15,015 nt of DNA. It comes from CAWELS01 sp964468205 (lineage in GTDB: Bacteria; Acidobacteriota; Terriglobia; Bryobacterales; Bryobacteraceae). Under the pieces are notes generated by a model. The model did not search any database and had not been told where the DNA came from. It worked only from the letters and a program-made list of their open reading frames with translations. The position numbers were made by a program, and so were the translations under genes. This document shows, in pieces, positions 7,149 through 14,280 of this stretch. Within the stretch, counting starts at the first letter, position 1; each line of letters opens with the position of its first letter. The stretch spans positions 1-15,015 of the forward strand of contig CAYXVG010000100.1 of NCBI GenBank assembly GCA_964468205.1, read 5' to 3'.

Positions 7149-7971
7149 CTCGCCTCCTCGCTCTTCGCTCGCGGATGTCCTGAAGCCGCTTCCGGACCCG
7201 CTCGTCCGGGTCGTCGTCCAAGATGTACGCCCGGGCATGGGTCGCCACGGCCAGCAACCGGTGGCGGTCGTCGAGCCAGTACTCATACGGCAGGGTTCCC
7301 CGGCCGATCTGCTGGTACCAGTGCATCGGCGGGCGCTTCCTCGCCTCTATCCGGTAGAGGCCCCGGTAGCCGAGCCGGTGCTCCTCGCGCAGCAGGCTCA
7401 TCCCTTCAAGCAGATCGAAGACCGGCGCCTTTACTTCCCCGAACGAAAGCCGCTGGACGGCGGCGAAAAGGCTCCAGTCGGAGGTGAGCGGCCGCGCGCC
7501 GCCCCGGCGGAGCGTCTGCTCGTTCTTCCCGTGAATGATCGTGGCCGCGTTCGCCTCCACCCGGCCGGATTCTTCGCGCTCCATCTCCGCCATCTTCGTG
7601 CCGCGAAGGTCCTCGAACCAGTTCATCAGCCGCCACTCAGCCGGGCTCGCCAACTCGTCTTCCTTGCACCTGGCGAGCGCCTCCATTATGTGCGTCCGCC
7701 CGTCGTCGTTGACGATGCGCTGCCGGATCCTCAACGTGAACTCCTCGCCGCCGGGCTCCGGAATCCGCTCCAGCCGCAACACCCCCACGTCTTTGTTGGC
7801 GTCCTCGAAGTAGCCGTGGCAGGTGTGAATCCGGTACCGGTTCACCCACGCCCCTCCGGGATCGAACTCCACCGGTGTCTCCGGGAAGGAGTTCAGTCCG
7901 CCGGTCAACACCAGGAGGTCCGGTGTCATCGGCCGCCCCACAATAGTGCGGGCACGATTCTGTTGCGCCAT
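7141..7971 (-). CDS. Conserved hypothetical protein, first gene of the sulfatase operon
   Basis: 276-aa protein with no signal peptide or membrane helix, so probably cytoplasmic. I do not recognise a named family. The sequence alternates short hydrophobic strands with charged loops, suggesting a beta-rich fold (FTLRIRQRIVNDDGR at about 78-92, LPYEYWLDDRHRLLAVATHA near 229-248), and ends in a strongly basic helix (RVRKRLQDIRERRARRRDA). The YWLDD-rLLAV segment resembles outer-strand sequences in lipid-binding or DUF3108-like barrels, but this is a weak impression. The 8-bp overlap with the sulfatase start indicates co-transcription and coupling. ATG 7971 has only a weak upstream SD; M15 (MTPDLL) is an alternative. 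Confidence 0.78.
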   Translation of the reverse strand: MAQQNRARTIVGRPMTPDLLVLTGGLNSFPETPVEFDPGGAWVNRYRIHTCHGYFEDANKDVGVLRLERIPEPGGEEFTLRIRQRIVNDDGRTHIMEALARCKEDELASPAEWRLMNWFEDLRGTKMAEMEREESGRVEANAATIIHGKNEQTLRRGGARPLTSDWSLFAAVQRLSFGEVKAPVFDLLEGMSLLREEHRLGYRGLYRIEARKRPPMHWYQQIGRGTLPYEYWLDDRHRLLAVATHARAYILDDDPDERVRKRLQDIRERRARRRDA

Positions 7972-8000
7972 GTGTTCTGCCGCCTCTGTACGGTAACGCT

Positions 8001-8009
8001 ATTACACCA
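8001..8009 (-). promoter_or_regulatory. Candidate extended -10 of the sulfatase operon
   Basis: TGGTGTAAT on the minus strand is an extended -10 (TGn plus TGTAAT, 5 of 6 matches), 29 bp upstream of the ATG at 7971. No credible -35 lies at 16-18 bp. It lies downstream of the phoA terminator, which is where a new operon's promoter is expected. Confidence 0.35.
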
Positions 8010-8072
8010 GACCTGGCGGCCGCAATCCCCCCACGCGCCCCGGCGCACACACCCCGACCCGAGACAGCAAAA

Positions 8073-8098
8073 GGCCGCCGGGAGGTAACCCGGCGGCC
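8073..8098 (-). terminator. Intrinsic terminator of the alkaline phosphatase gene
   Basis: A perfect 10-bp stem (GGCCGCCGGG with CCCGGCGGCC) around a 6-nt loop lies 25 bp downstream of the phoA stop. On the minus strand it is followed by TTTTGCTG, a short T-run. It separates phoA from the sulfatase operon. The other strand has no T-run, so it acts in one direction. Confidence 0.9.
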
Positions 8099-8105
8099 TC
8101 GCTGC

Positions 8106-8121
8106 AACTAACCGGTTGGTT
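8106..8121. repeat. Near-perfect palindrome just after the phoA stop
   Basis: AACTAACCGGTTGGTT, a 16-nt palindrome around AACCGGTT with one G-T mismatch pair, begins 2 bp beyond the phoA stop codon and precedes the terminator. In RNA it would form a second small hairpin, perhaps stabilising the 3' end. Role unproven. Confidence 0.3.
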
Positions 8122-8123
8122 CG

Positions 8124-9677
8124 TTAAAGTCCGAGCATTTCCCGCATGATGTGGAAGAGCGTGCTCTGTTCGAAAACACCGTTCACAAGGTAGCCGTTTG
8201 GCCCTGTTGCGTAAACCGCGGTGTCCTCGCCGGAGTGCGTCTCCGAGCTCAGCGGAACGGCGGCTTCCTGGACAACCGACGGATCGCTCGCGTCATCGGG
8301 AATATCGCCGCGGAAGGCAGCCGCGCGAACCGGGCTGAATTCGGCGTAGTCGCCTGGCTGCCAGAAGCCCGGGAATCCAGGGCCGTTCGAATAAGCCACC
8401 GAGGTGAAATGCTGCCCATCGCCTGCCTTCGTGGGCTCGGTTTTCGGCATGCCCGCGCTGTCGGTGGTAACCGCCTTCCCGAGAATCGGGTTGCCGCGGA
8501 CGGAATAGCCGCCGAGGGTGAACACGTGACCGTGGTCCGCTGTCACTATAACGGTGGTGTCACTGGAGTCGGTCTTCGCCAGAGCGGCGCGGACTGCCTC
8601 GTCCATCGCCAGAGTGTCCGTCAGTGCCCGGTAGGCATTGTTGCCGTGATGAGCATGGTCGATCCGGCCCGCCTCGACGACGAGCAGGAAACCCGCGGGA
8701 TTCTTCTTCAGGATATCGATGGACTTGCCGACCATCTCTGCCAGAGACGGCTCGCCTGCCGCGTCGATCATCGGACGATCGTACTCATACTGCATATGAG
8801 AAGAGTTGAACAGGCCCAAAACATGATTCGCCTTGGCAACATCAAGGCCGTCAAAACCAGCCTGGTCTTCGATGTAGACCCAGCCGGCGCCGCGGGAGGC
8901 CCATTCTTCGGTCAGGTCGCGCCCGTCAGTACGTTTTCCGGCGCTGCCCTCGATATCGGTCTTGGACTTCGGGATGAAGTTGCGGCGGCCGCCACCCATG
9001 ACAACCTCAATACCGTTGCCGTACGGGAACGATAGCAATTGCGCGGCAATATCCGGAAATCCCGCCGCCGCGGCTTCGGCGCTCAGGTAGCTGTCGGCTT
9101 CCCAGTTGCGTTCCGGGGCATGGGCGTAGCAGGCCGCCGGAGTCGCGTGCGTGAGCCGCGTGGTGGTCACGACTCCCGTCGACAGCCCAGCGTGCTCGGC
9201 CATTTCAACCAGCGTCATGACGCGGTCACGGTTCACGGTCGTGTGGTCCCCGCGCATCGTGTCTTCGTCCACGGAGATGACACCAGACTTCGTCTTGACA
9301 CCCGTGATCATGGCAGACATCGTGCCCGCCGAATCCGGAGTCTGCTGATTCGTTTCGTAGGTCTTCTGAAGAGCAACGTATTCAAACTCGTCCCAGCTAA
9401 GGTTATGCTCCTCGCCGGGCTTGCCCGCCATCTGTCCCTGCAGGATCCGGGCGGCCGTAACGGTGGTCATCCCCATACCGTCACCAACGAAGAAGATGAG
9501 ATTCTTCGCCGGGCGCTTCGTGTCCTTGAGGGCCTTCATCGCCTTGATGTGACCCTGCCCTTCATCAATCCAGTGCTGGCGGCCTTCGTTTTGTGCAAAC
9601 GCGCCCTGAACTGCTAGTCCAAGCAACGCGACTGCGGCTAACCAAGTCATCAGCCTTTTAATGTTGAGAATTTTCAT
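8124..9677 (-). CDS. phoA: Alkaline phosphatase, PhoA family, His-type active site
   Basis: 517-aa periplasmic phosphomonoesterase that releases phosphate from organic esters. Residues 1-29 are a Sec signal (MKILNIKR, hydrophobic core, AFA before Q29). Metal and catalytic residues are complete: D66 in GDGMG, nucleophile S116 in PDSAGTM, T179 in HATPA, R190 in HAPERNW, E335, D340 and H344 in VEAGRIDHAHHGN, D381 and H382 in TADHGH, and H481 in ETHSGEDTAVYA. Compared with E. coli PhoA, the equivalents of D153 and K328 are histidines (H177, H341), as in mammalian and many environmental enzymes. Start ATG 9677 has AAGGAG 9 nt upstream; the frame upstream to 9716 is rejected. It is a single-gene unit ending at the 8098-8073 terminator and divergent from the TPR gene. 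Control by phosphate is expected for the family, but no clear Pho box was found. Confidence 0.96.
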   Translation of the reverse strand: MKILNIKRLMTWLAAVALLGLAVQGAFAQNEGRQHWIDEGQGHIKAMKALKDTKRPAKNLIFFVGDGMGMTTVTAARILQGQMAGKPGEEHNLSWDEFEYVALQKTYETNQQTPDSAGTMSAMITGVKTKSGVISVDEDTMRGDHTTVNRDRVMTLVEMAEHAGLSTGVVTTTRLTHATPAACYAHAPERNWEADSYLSAEAAAAGFPDIAAQLLSFPYGNGIEVVMGGGRRNFIPKSKTDIEGSAGKRTDGRDLTEEWASRGAGWVYIEDQAGFDGLDVAKANHVLGLFNSSHMQYEYDRPMIDAAGEPSLAEMVGKSIDILKKNPAGFLLVVEAGRIDHAHHGNNAYRALTDTLAMDEAVRAALAKTDSSDTTVIVTADHGHVFTLGGYSVRGNPILGKAVTTDSAGMPKTEPTKAGDGQHFTSVAYSNGPGFPGFWQPGDYAEFSPVRAAAFRGDIPDDASDPSVVQEAAVPLSSETHSGEDTAVYATGPNGYLVNGVFEQSTLFHIMREMLGL

Positions 9678-9686
9678 AATATTTGA

Positions 9687-9692
9687 CTCCTT
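9687..9692 (-). promoter_or_regulatory. Shine-Dalgarno site of phoA
   Basis: AAGGAG on the minus strand, 9 nt before ATG 9677, decides the start in favour of the 517-aa form. Confidence 0.8.
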
Positions 9693-9694
9693 TG

Positions 9695-9706
9695 TACGTA
9701 TACGTA
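9695..9706. promoter_or_regulatory. Perfect 12-bp palindrome in the phoA leader (possible operator)
   Basis: TACGTATACGTA reads the same on both strands and ends 2 bp before the phoA SD. Its position, between any upstream promoter and the ribosome site, suits a dimeric repressor or a dyad binding protein. Function is inferred from symmetry and position only. Confidence 0.4.
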
Positions 9707-9864
9707 GCGCTTTCAATATTGCCCATCAAAGGCTATCGAGGTCAGATGAACAGTCAATGAGATCTGAATTACTTTTGTATGAATCTTGCATCGCTTCTAT
9801 TGCCCGGGATAGGTCCCTCTGTGACAATATGAGTTAGCACCTCATAAGGTCCGGTTATCCCGCT

Positions 9865-10752
9865 ATGAAGATTCTCGCTGCACTATTCGTTTTTGTATAT
9901 TCCGGAAGTTTCGTTTTCGCGCAATTCGTCGACAATAGCTTGGTAGAAGCGCAAGAACTGCACTCCCATGGCCACATCGAGGAAGCCCTGAAGCGCTACC
10001 ACGAGGCGATCGTCGCCGACGACCCGACCGGCCCCCTGCTGGTCCAGATGGGAATTGCCTACGCGCAGCTCGGCCGCTTCAACGAGGCCAAGGAGTCTTA
10101 CGAAGAGGCCCTCACCTATAGCCCGGGAGACCCGCATGCCCGCTACAACCTGGCTGTCGCCTGCTACAAAACCGGCGAGCTCAATCCGGCGTTCGCTCTG
10201 GCGAGCGAGCTTCACAAACAGTTCCCCGGCAATAACCAGGTATCGTTGCTGCTGGCCCTTATCCAACTCGAAAATGCCCGGCCGGCCGAGGCCGCCGCGC
10301 TGCTCGAACCGCTCCACGAGAAACTCGCTGGTAATCCGGTCATTACCTACGTGCTCGGACTGGCCTATGCCGCAAACAGCCAACCAAAAGAGGCGCGCGC
10401 CTTGGCAAAATCTCTGGACAAGAACGGAAAATCCGCCGAGTCTCTGGCTGTCCGCGGCGCCCTCCATTACCAAGCCGGATCTGAAAAGAAGGCCGCCCGA
10501 GACTTCGCCGCCTCGCTCGAGCGCAAGCCGCTGCGCAGCGTCAACCGGCGCCTCGGCCTCGCCCACCTCCGCTTGGACAATACGAAAGCAGCCGCGCAGT
10601 CGTTTCGCGCCGAACTCGATATCAACCCGTTCGATTTCGAGTCGCTGAGCTACCTGGCACACCTCCTCGAACAGGAAGGGCACGCCGAACAGGCTGTGAT
10701 CCTTCACAGACGGGCCGCCGGAATTCGCGGACTGCGGGACCAAGTCGAGTAG
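9865..10752 (+). CDS. Secreted TPR-repeat protein
   Basis: 295-aa protein. Residues 1-19 are a Sec signal (MKILAALFVFVYSGSFVFA before Q20). The rest is about seven to eight tetratricopeptide repeats, for example 24-57 (LHSHGHIEEALKRYHEAI), 58-91 (GIAYAQLGRFNEAKESYEEA), 92-121, 160-186, 192-222, 226-258 and 259-290, with the usual A/G at positions 8 and 20 and P at the repeat ends. TPRs bind peptides and scaffold complexes; no enzyme domain is present. It is a single gene, divergent from phoA and 292 bp before the ABC genes. A partner cannot be named; a periplasmic assembly or adaptor role is the general inference. Confidence 0.9.
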   Translation: MKILAALFVFVYSGSFVFAQFVDNSLVEAQELHSHGHIEEALKRYHEAIVADDPTGPLLVQMGIAYAQLGRFNEAKESYEEALTYSPGDPHARYNLAVACYKTGELNPAFALASELHKQFPGNNQVSLLLALIQLENARPAEAAALLEPLHEKLAGNPVITYVLGLAYAANSQPKEARALAKSLDKNGKSAESLAVRGALHYQAGSEKKAARDFAASLERKPLRSVNRRLGLAHLRLDNTKAAAQSFRAELDINPFDFESLSYLAHLLEQEGHAEQAVILHRRAAGIRGLRDQVE

Positions 10753-11044
10753 GTCCGAACACTGATACCCATCTGGACTCGCGCCGAAAACGCCGCCCAG
10801 CGCGGGCGGCCTCCTGCGGCCGGCAGGCAGGCTGGCCCGCGATGTTCTCTTCCCAGGAACCGCCTCCGCGCACACCACAGCCACCCCGGACAGCATCCGG
10901 CGGCATCAATTCGAGTTAGCATCTTGAGAGACACGGCGCATTAAAAGTGACTCCGGATTACAAACCAACCGTTATCGGCCTTCCCCAAGAGGCGTTCTCC
11001 TGCAATGGGTCTGCGTTGGCGCCCAGCCCGAGGAAGACCGGTCT
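10753..11044. other. 292-bp intergenic region with GC-rich inverted repeats
   Basis: No coding stretch is credible here. The left part has competing hairpins: GCCGCCC-AGCGC-GGGCGGC (10792-10810, 7-bp stem), CCTGC/GCAGG near 10813-10827, and CGCGGGC (10801-10807) pairing with GCCCGCG (10835-10841). None is followed by a T-run, so at best a weak terminator for the TPR gene. The right part (about 10905-11044) is less GC-rich and should hold the ABC promoter; a GAGGA (11030-11034) about 10 nt before ATG 11045 is the likely SD. Confidence 0.5.
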
Positions 11045-12019
11045 ATGAGCGACGCCATCGTCGCCGGGAATCTGTCCAAGCGATTCGCCGAGGTCGAAGC
11101 CGTCTCTGGCGTCTCATTCACCGTCCCCGATGGCGACCTGTTCGGTTTTCTTGGCCCCAATGGAGCCGGCAAGAGCACTACCATCAACATGCTCACCGGC
11201 CTGGCCCGGCCGGATTCGGGCTCCATCCACATCGGCGGTATGGATTGCCGGCGCAAACCGCGGGCCGCCCAACGGCTCATCGGCGTGGTCCCGGATGAAA
11301 GTAATCTGTACGCCGAGCTCACCGGCTTCGAGAACCTCAGTTTTTGCGCGGCGCTGTACGGCATGGGCAAATCGGAACGGCAACACCGGGCCGCCGAGCT
11401 TCTGAACCAATTCGGTTTGGCCCCCGCTTCGAATCGCAAATTCGGCGGCTATTCCAAAGGCATGAAACGCAAGCTGGCCATCGCCGCCGGCATCATCCAC
11501 CAACCCCCAATCCTTTTCCTCGATGAGCCCACCACGGGAATCGACGTGGCCAGCGCCCGCCAACTCAGACAACTCATCGCCGCTCTCCACCGGGCCGGAA
11601 CCACCATCTTCCTCACTACCCACTACATCGAGGAGGCAGAGCGGCTCTGCCAGCGCATCGCCTTCATTGTCTCCGGCCGCATCGTGCGGATCGATACCGT
11701 CGATCGCCTGCTACAGCCCGTCCAGGAGAAGTACGCTTTGCAGATCGCCAGCACGAACGCGCCAGGCGGCATCCAAGAACAACTGTCCGTATCCTTTCCC
11801 GGCCTCGCCTTCACCTCGCCCGGCGAGGGACTGATTCGAGTAGAAGCCCACGAGCCCATCCGCGTCGGACCGCTCGTCCGTTTCCTTGAAGACCACGGAG
11901 CCGAGGTGGCCGAGGCGAGAAGAATTCGGCCGTCGCTCGAAGACGTCTTCGTGCAAATCACCGGCGTCGAGGCCGGCGTCATGCGCACGGAGAAGGAAAA
12001 AGCGGGAGGCCGTCAATGA
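11045..12019 (+). CDS. ABC-2 type exporter ATP-binding subunit (DrrA/CcmA-like)
   Basis: 324-aa ATPase of an export ABC system. Walker A GPNGAGKST at 37-45, Walker B ILFLDE at 156-161 with E161 catalytic, and switch H193 in LTTH. The signature is YSKGMKR (136-142) in place of LSGGQ, a variant usual in DrrA-type subunits. The Q-loop position reads VVPDESNLY, with D84 where Gln is common. Residues from about 225 to 310 form the C-terminal extension typical of this subfamily (SLEDVFVQITG). It drives export by the permease downstream; the two genes overlap by ATGA (12016-12019), so they are co-translated. Substrate is unknown: drug, lipid or polymer exporters all use this pair type. Confidence 0.95.
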   Translation: MSDAIVAGNLSKRFAEVEAVSGVSFTVPDGDLFGFLGPNGAGKSTTINMLTGLARPDSGSIHIGGMDCRRKPRAAQRLIGVVPDESNLYAELTGFENLSFCAALYGMGKSERQHRAAELLNQFGLAPASNRKFGGYSKGMKRKLAIAAGIIHQPPILFLDEPTTGIDVASARQLRQLIAALHRAGTTIFLTTHYIEEAERLCQRIAFIVSGRIVRIDTVDRLLQPVQEKYALQIASTNAPGGIQEQLSVSFPGLAFTSPGEGLIRVEAHEPIRVGPLVRFLEDHGAEVAEARRIRPSLEDVFVQITGVEAGVMRTEKEKAGGRQ

Positions 12020-12753
12020 AGCTCTGGATCGCCTTCTGGAACATCCTGCTCAAGGACATGCGGACGTACTATCTGAAGCCGCCGAACATCAGTTGGGGAC
12101 TTATCTTCCCCCTCGCATGGACCGGAATGTTCTTCATCAAGTCCGGCAGCGGCCTCGAAAGCGTCCCTGGACTGCTGCCGGGCGTCGTCGCCGTCTCCAT
12201 CCTGTTCGGGACAACGTCGATGCTGGCGGTGACAGTCACCTTCGAAAAGAAGAATCGCTCTTTCGAGCGCCTGCTGCTGGCGCCCATTCCGTTTGAGCTC
12301 CTCATGCTGGCCAAAACCAGTGGGGCCATTCTGTTCGGGGTGGCCAACGCCTTCGTGCCGGTCGCCATGGCCGCATTCCTCGCGGATCTCTCCCCGGTCG
12401 CCTGGAGCGTATTCGTTCCCGCCGTCTTCATGATCGCCGTGGCCTCCACCTTTCTCGGACTATTCATCGCCGTGGCGGTCAGCGAGGTGTTCGAAGCCCA
12501 GACGTTCTCTAATTTTTTCCGGTTTCCCATGATTTTTCTCTGCGGGCTTTTCTTTCCCATCGAGAACCTGCCGGTCTTTTTGAAGCCGCTCTCCTACGTC
12601 TTGCCCCTCACCTACGGCGCGGATGCGCTACACGGCGCCGTGCGCGGGACTCATGCACTGCCCTTGGTCCTTGACTTCTCCCTGCTCGGCGCCTTCTGCG
12701 CCGGTTTGTTCCTCGTCAGCCTCTGGAATATCAAGCGTAAGTGGATCCTGTGA
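12016..12753 (+). CDS. ABC-2 type exporter permease
   Basis: 245-aa integral membrane protein with six predicted helices (roughly 24-41, 52-75, 98-124, 130-156, 167-186 and 218-236) and a cytoplasmic charged loop EKKNRSFERLLLAPI (77-91), probably the coupling region. The end of helix 5 has the ABC-2 signature FFRFPMIFLCGLFFPIENLP followed by PLSYVLPLTYGADAL (191-205). It forms the pore with the ATPase encoded just upstream; GGGAGG 6 nt before the ATG and the four-base overlap give coupled expression. No substrate-binding protein or fusion protein is nearby, consistent with an exporter. Confidence 0.95.
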   Translation: MKLWIAFWNILLKDMRTYYLKPPNISWGLIFPLAWTGMFFIKSGSGLESVPGLLPGVVAVSILFGTTSMLAVTVTFEKKNRSFERLLLAPIPFELLMLAKTSGAILFGVANAFVPVAMAAFLADLSPVAWSVFVPAVFMIAVASTFLGLFIAVAVSEVFEAQTFSNFFRFPMIFLCGLFFPIENLPVFLKPLSYVLPLTYGADALHGAVRGTHALPLVLDFSLLGAFCAGLFLVSLWNIKRKWIL

Positions 12754-12906
12754 AACGCCTCGCTCCACGTCCATCCGCAAAGAGCGCGGGTTCCGGTTGT
12801 CGCCCACCGCGCGAATGAGATACCGTGAATGGGAGCGCGGATCAACCGAACTCCTCACGGGACTCCATCCCGCATCGGGAGCCTGCACGAACGAGGATCC
12901 ACAACA
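12754..12906. other. 153-bp gap before the oxidoreductase
   Basis: No open frame with coding character and no T-tailed hairpin is visible, so whether the oxidoreductase belongs to the ABC operon or has its own promoter is undecided. GAGGAT about 10 nt before ATG 12907 is the ribosome site. Confidence 0.4.
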
Positions 12907-14028
12907 ATGCGAAACACGCCTGATCGTAGAAGTTTTCTGCTCGGCTCGCTGGCCGCCGCCGGCGCGCTCGGAGCCCAAGAGCTGGGGCGCGAAATCCGCG
13001 TCGGCATGATTGGTGTCGGCAATCGCGGGGGCCATCTACTCGGCCATGTACTCGAGCAACCGGGCGTCAGGGTCACCGCCTTATGCGATACCAAACCGGA
13101 CCGTCTGGATACCGCCGCCACGAAAGCTGCCTCCCACCGGCCTTTCACAACCTCCGGCTACAAGCAACTGCTTGCCCGCGATGACGTGGATGCTGTCTAC
13201 ATCGCCACGCCATGCGACCTGCACGTCGAAATGTCGCTCGCGGCCCTCAAGGCGAACAAGCATATCTATTGTGAGAAGCCTCTGGGCATCACCGCCAGTT
13301 CCGTTGCGGAACTCGCCGCCGCGGTCAAGAAATCCTCTCAGGTCTTTCAGGTCGGGCAACAGATGCGCTCTTACGCCCGCCTCAAGCAAACCGTCCGGAA
13401 GATCCACGAAGGGGTAGCCGGCAAAGTCGTCATGATCAAGGCCCAGCGCCACTCGACCCGGGACATCCCCCACGATGCATCCTCCTCGGACTGGTTGTTC
13501 TTCCGCGATCGCTCCGGCGAGATGCTCGTCGAACAATCGGTTCACAACCTCGACGTCTGCAACTGGATCGCCCGGGAATACCCGGTGCGCGCCTCCGGTT
13601 TCGGCGGCACCAAGATCTACGTCGACCAGCCCCCGGGCCGGGACACCATGGACGGCTACAGCCTTTCCTACGAATACCCGAGCGGCCTGACCCTCTCCTA
13701 CACCCAGGTCTTCTTCCATCCGCGGAACATGCCCGGCGGCGGGGCGCCCTGGTTCGTTTATGGAACCGAGGGCGGCGTGGACGTCAACAACTCCATGTTC
13801 TACCCCCACAATCCCACGGCGGACAATGGCCCCCGCGAACTCGTTCCGGAAATCGAAGACGACGCTCAGGCCCACACCAAGGCGTTCTTCGCCGCCATCC
13901 GCGGCGAAGGCGAACCAGCCGCCACCATCGATGACGGCCTCACCGGCGCGCTCACCGCCATCCTCGGCCGCGACGCCATCTACGGCAAGAAAGTAATGGA
14001 GATGAGCGACTACGGCCTAAAACTCTAG
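12907..14028 (+). CDS. Tat-exported Gfo/Idh/MocA family oxidoreductase
   Basis: 373-aa NAD(P)-dependent enzyme. A Tat signal opens it: DRRSFLLG (6-13), hydrophobic run, AGALGAQ (18-24), so it carries its bound cofactor across the membrane folded. The Rossmann domain has VGMIGVGNRGG (32-42), D61 after the second strand (ALCDTK) for the ribose, and E123-K-P-L-G127, the family motif whose lysine is catalytic. In the second domain EQSVHNLDVCNW (209-220) supplies H213 as the likely catalytic histidine. Family members oxidise or reduce sugars and cyclitols, and some (GH109) cleave glycosides with tightly bound NAD; which applies here cannot be decided. ATG 12907 is chosen because the Tat signal begins there with an SD upstream; the frame from 12829 adds 26 residues before it. 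Confidence 0.93.
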   Translation: MRNTPDRRSFLLGSLAAAGALGAQELGREIRVGMIGVGNRGGHLLGHVLEQPGVRVTALCDTKPDRLDTAATKAASHRPFTTSGYKQLLARDDVDAVYIATPCDLHVEMSLAALKANKHIYCEKPLGITASSVAELAAAVKKSSQVFQVGQQMRSYARLKQTVRKIHEGVAGKVVMIKAQRHSTRDIPHDASSSDWLFFRDRSGEMLVEQSVHNLDVCNWIAREYPVRASGFGGTKIYVDQPPGRDTMDGYSLSYEYPSGLTLSYTQVFFHPRNMPGGGAPWFVYGTEGGVDVNNSMFYPHNPTADNGPRELVPEIEDDAQAHTKAFFAAIRGEGEPAATIDDGLTGALTAILGRDAIYGKKVMEMSDYGLKL

Positions 14029-14280
14029 GCCCTCCCGCTACTGGCCTCGCCTCGCCGGAATCTTCAAAGTCCTCAAGCAGGCTACTAACAAAGGCCCGGG
14101 AGGATGCCGTCGCCAGGCTGACTGTCCGCCATGTAGATCACCTGCGGGCTCCCAATGACCAGCCAAGAAGTGGCACACTCACGCCCCGGAATCGTCACGA
14201 TGCCCTGCCCCTTGCCGCAAAAGAGACCGCGCAGTTGGCGTTCGAAACCGCGTCCTTACCCTCCTGCAACGCCGGCCAGC
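14029..14280. other. 252-bp convergent intergenic region with a coding-like remnant
   Basis: This region lies between the plus-strand oxidoreductase and the minus-strand gene on the right. No T-tailed terminator is evident. Its right part contains the open stretch listed separately at 14085-14255. Confidence 0.4.
14085..14255 (-). pseudogene. Possible remnant of a coding sequence, minus strand
   Basis: After a TAA at 14258-14256 one minus-strand frame stays open for 56 codons to a TAG at 14087-14085. Its residues look protein-like: FCGKGQGIVTIPGRE, then ATSWLVIGSPQVIYMADSQP. Third codon positions are mostly G or C. It has no acceptable early start codon. It could be the frameshifted tail of the gene ending at 14281 or a decayed gene end; chance is not excluded at this length. 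Confidence 0.3.

Larger units (their letters stand above)
9678..9864. promoter_or_regulatory. Divergent intergenic region phoA / TPR gene
   Basis: 187 bp serving two divergent genes and visibly more AT-rich than the coding flanks. It holds the phoA SD, the 12-bp palindrome, and an 8-bp direct repeat TATTGCCC at 9717-9724 and 9798-9805. It must contain promoters in both directions, but no pair of hexamers is convincing enough to mark. The TPR start at 9865 has only a distant AAGG about 18 nt upstream. Confidence 0.5.

Noticed and set aside
6967..8088. 373-aa plus-strand open frame antisense to the sulfatase and the unknown gene
   Set aside because: It spans parts of two real genes with overlapping junctions, has no recognisable domain, and crosses the phoA-side terminator region.
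8151..9035. 294-aa plus-strand open frame antisense to phoA
   Set aside because: The opposite strand encodes every active-site residue of alkaline phosphatase; the plus frame has no domain.
9678..9864. Pho box upstream of phoA
   Set aside because: I looked for two CTGTCAT-like heptamers 4 bp apart. Only loose CTGTTCA and CTGACC matches were found, without the correct spacing.
9883..10896. 337-aa minus-strand open frame antisense to the TPR gene
   Set aside because: The plus strand has a signal peptide and regular TPR repeats; the antisense frame only mirrors them.
13081..13875. 264-aa minus-strand open frame antisense to the oxidoreductase
   Set aside because: The plus strand carries GxGxxG, EKPLG and a Tat signal in the right order; the antisense frame has no motif.
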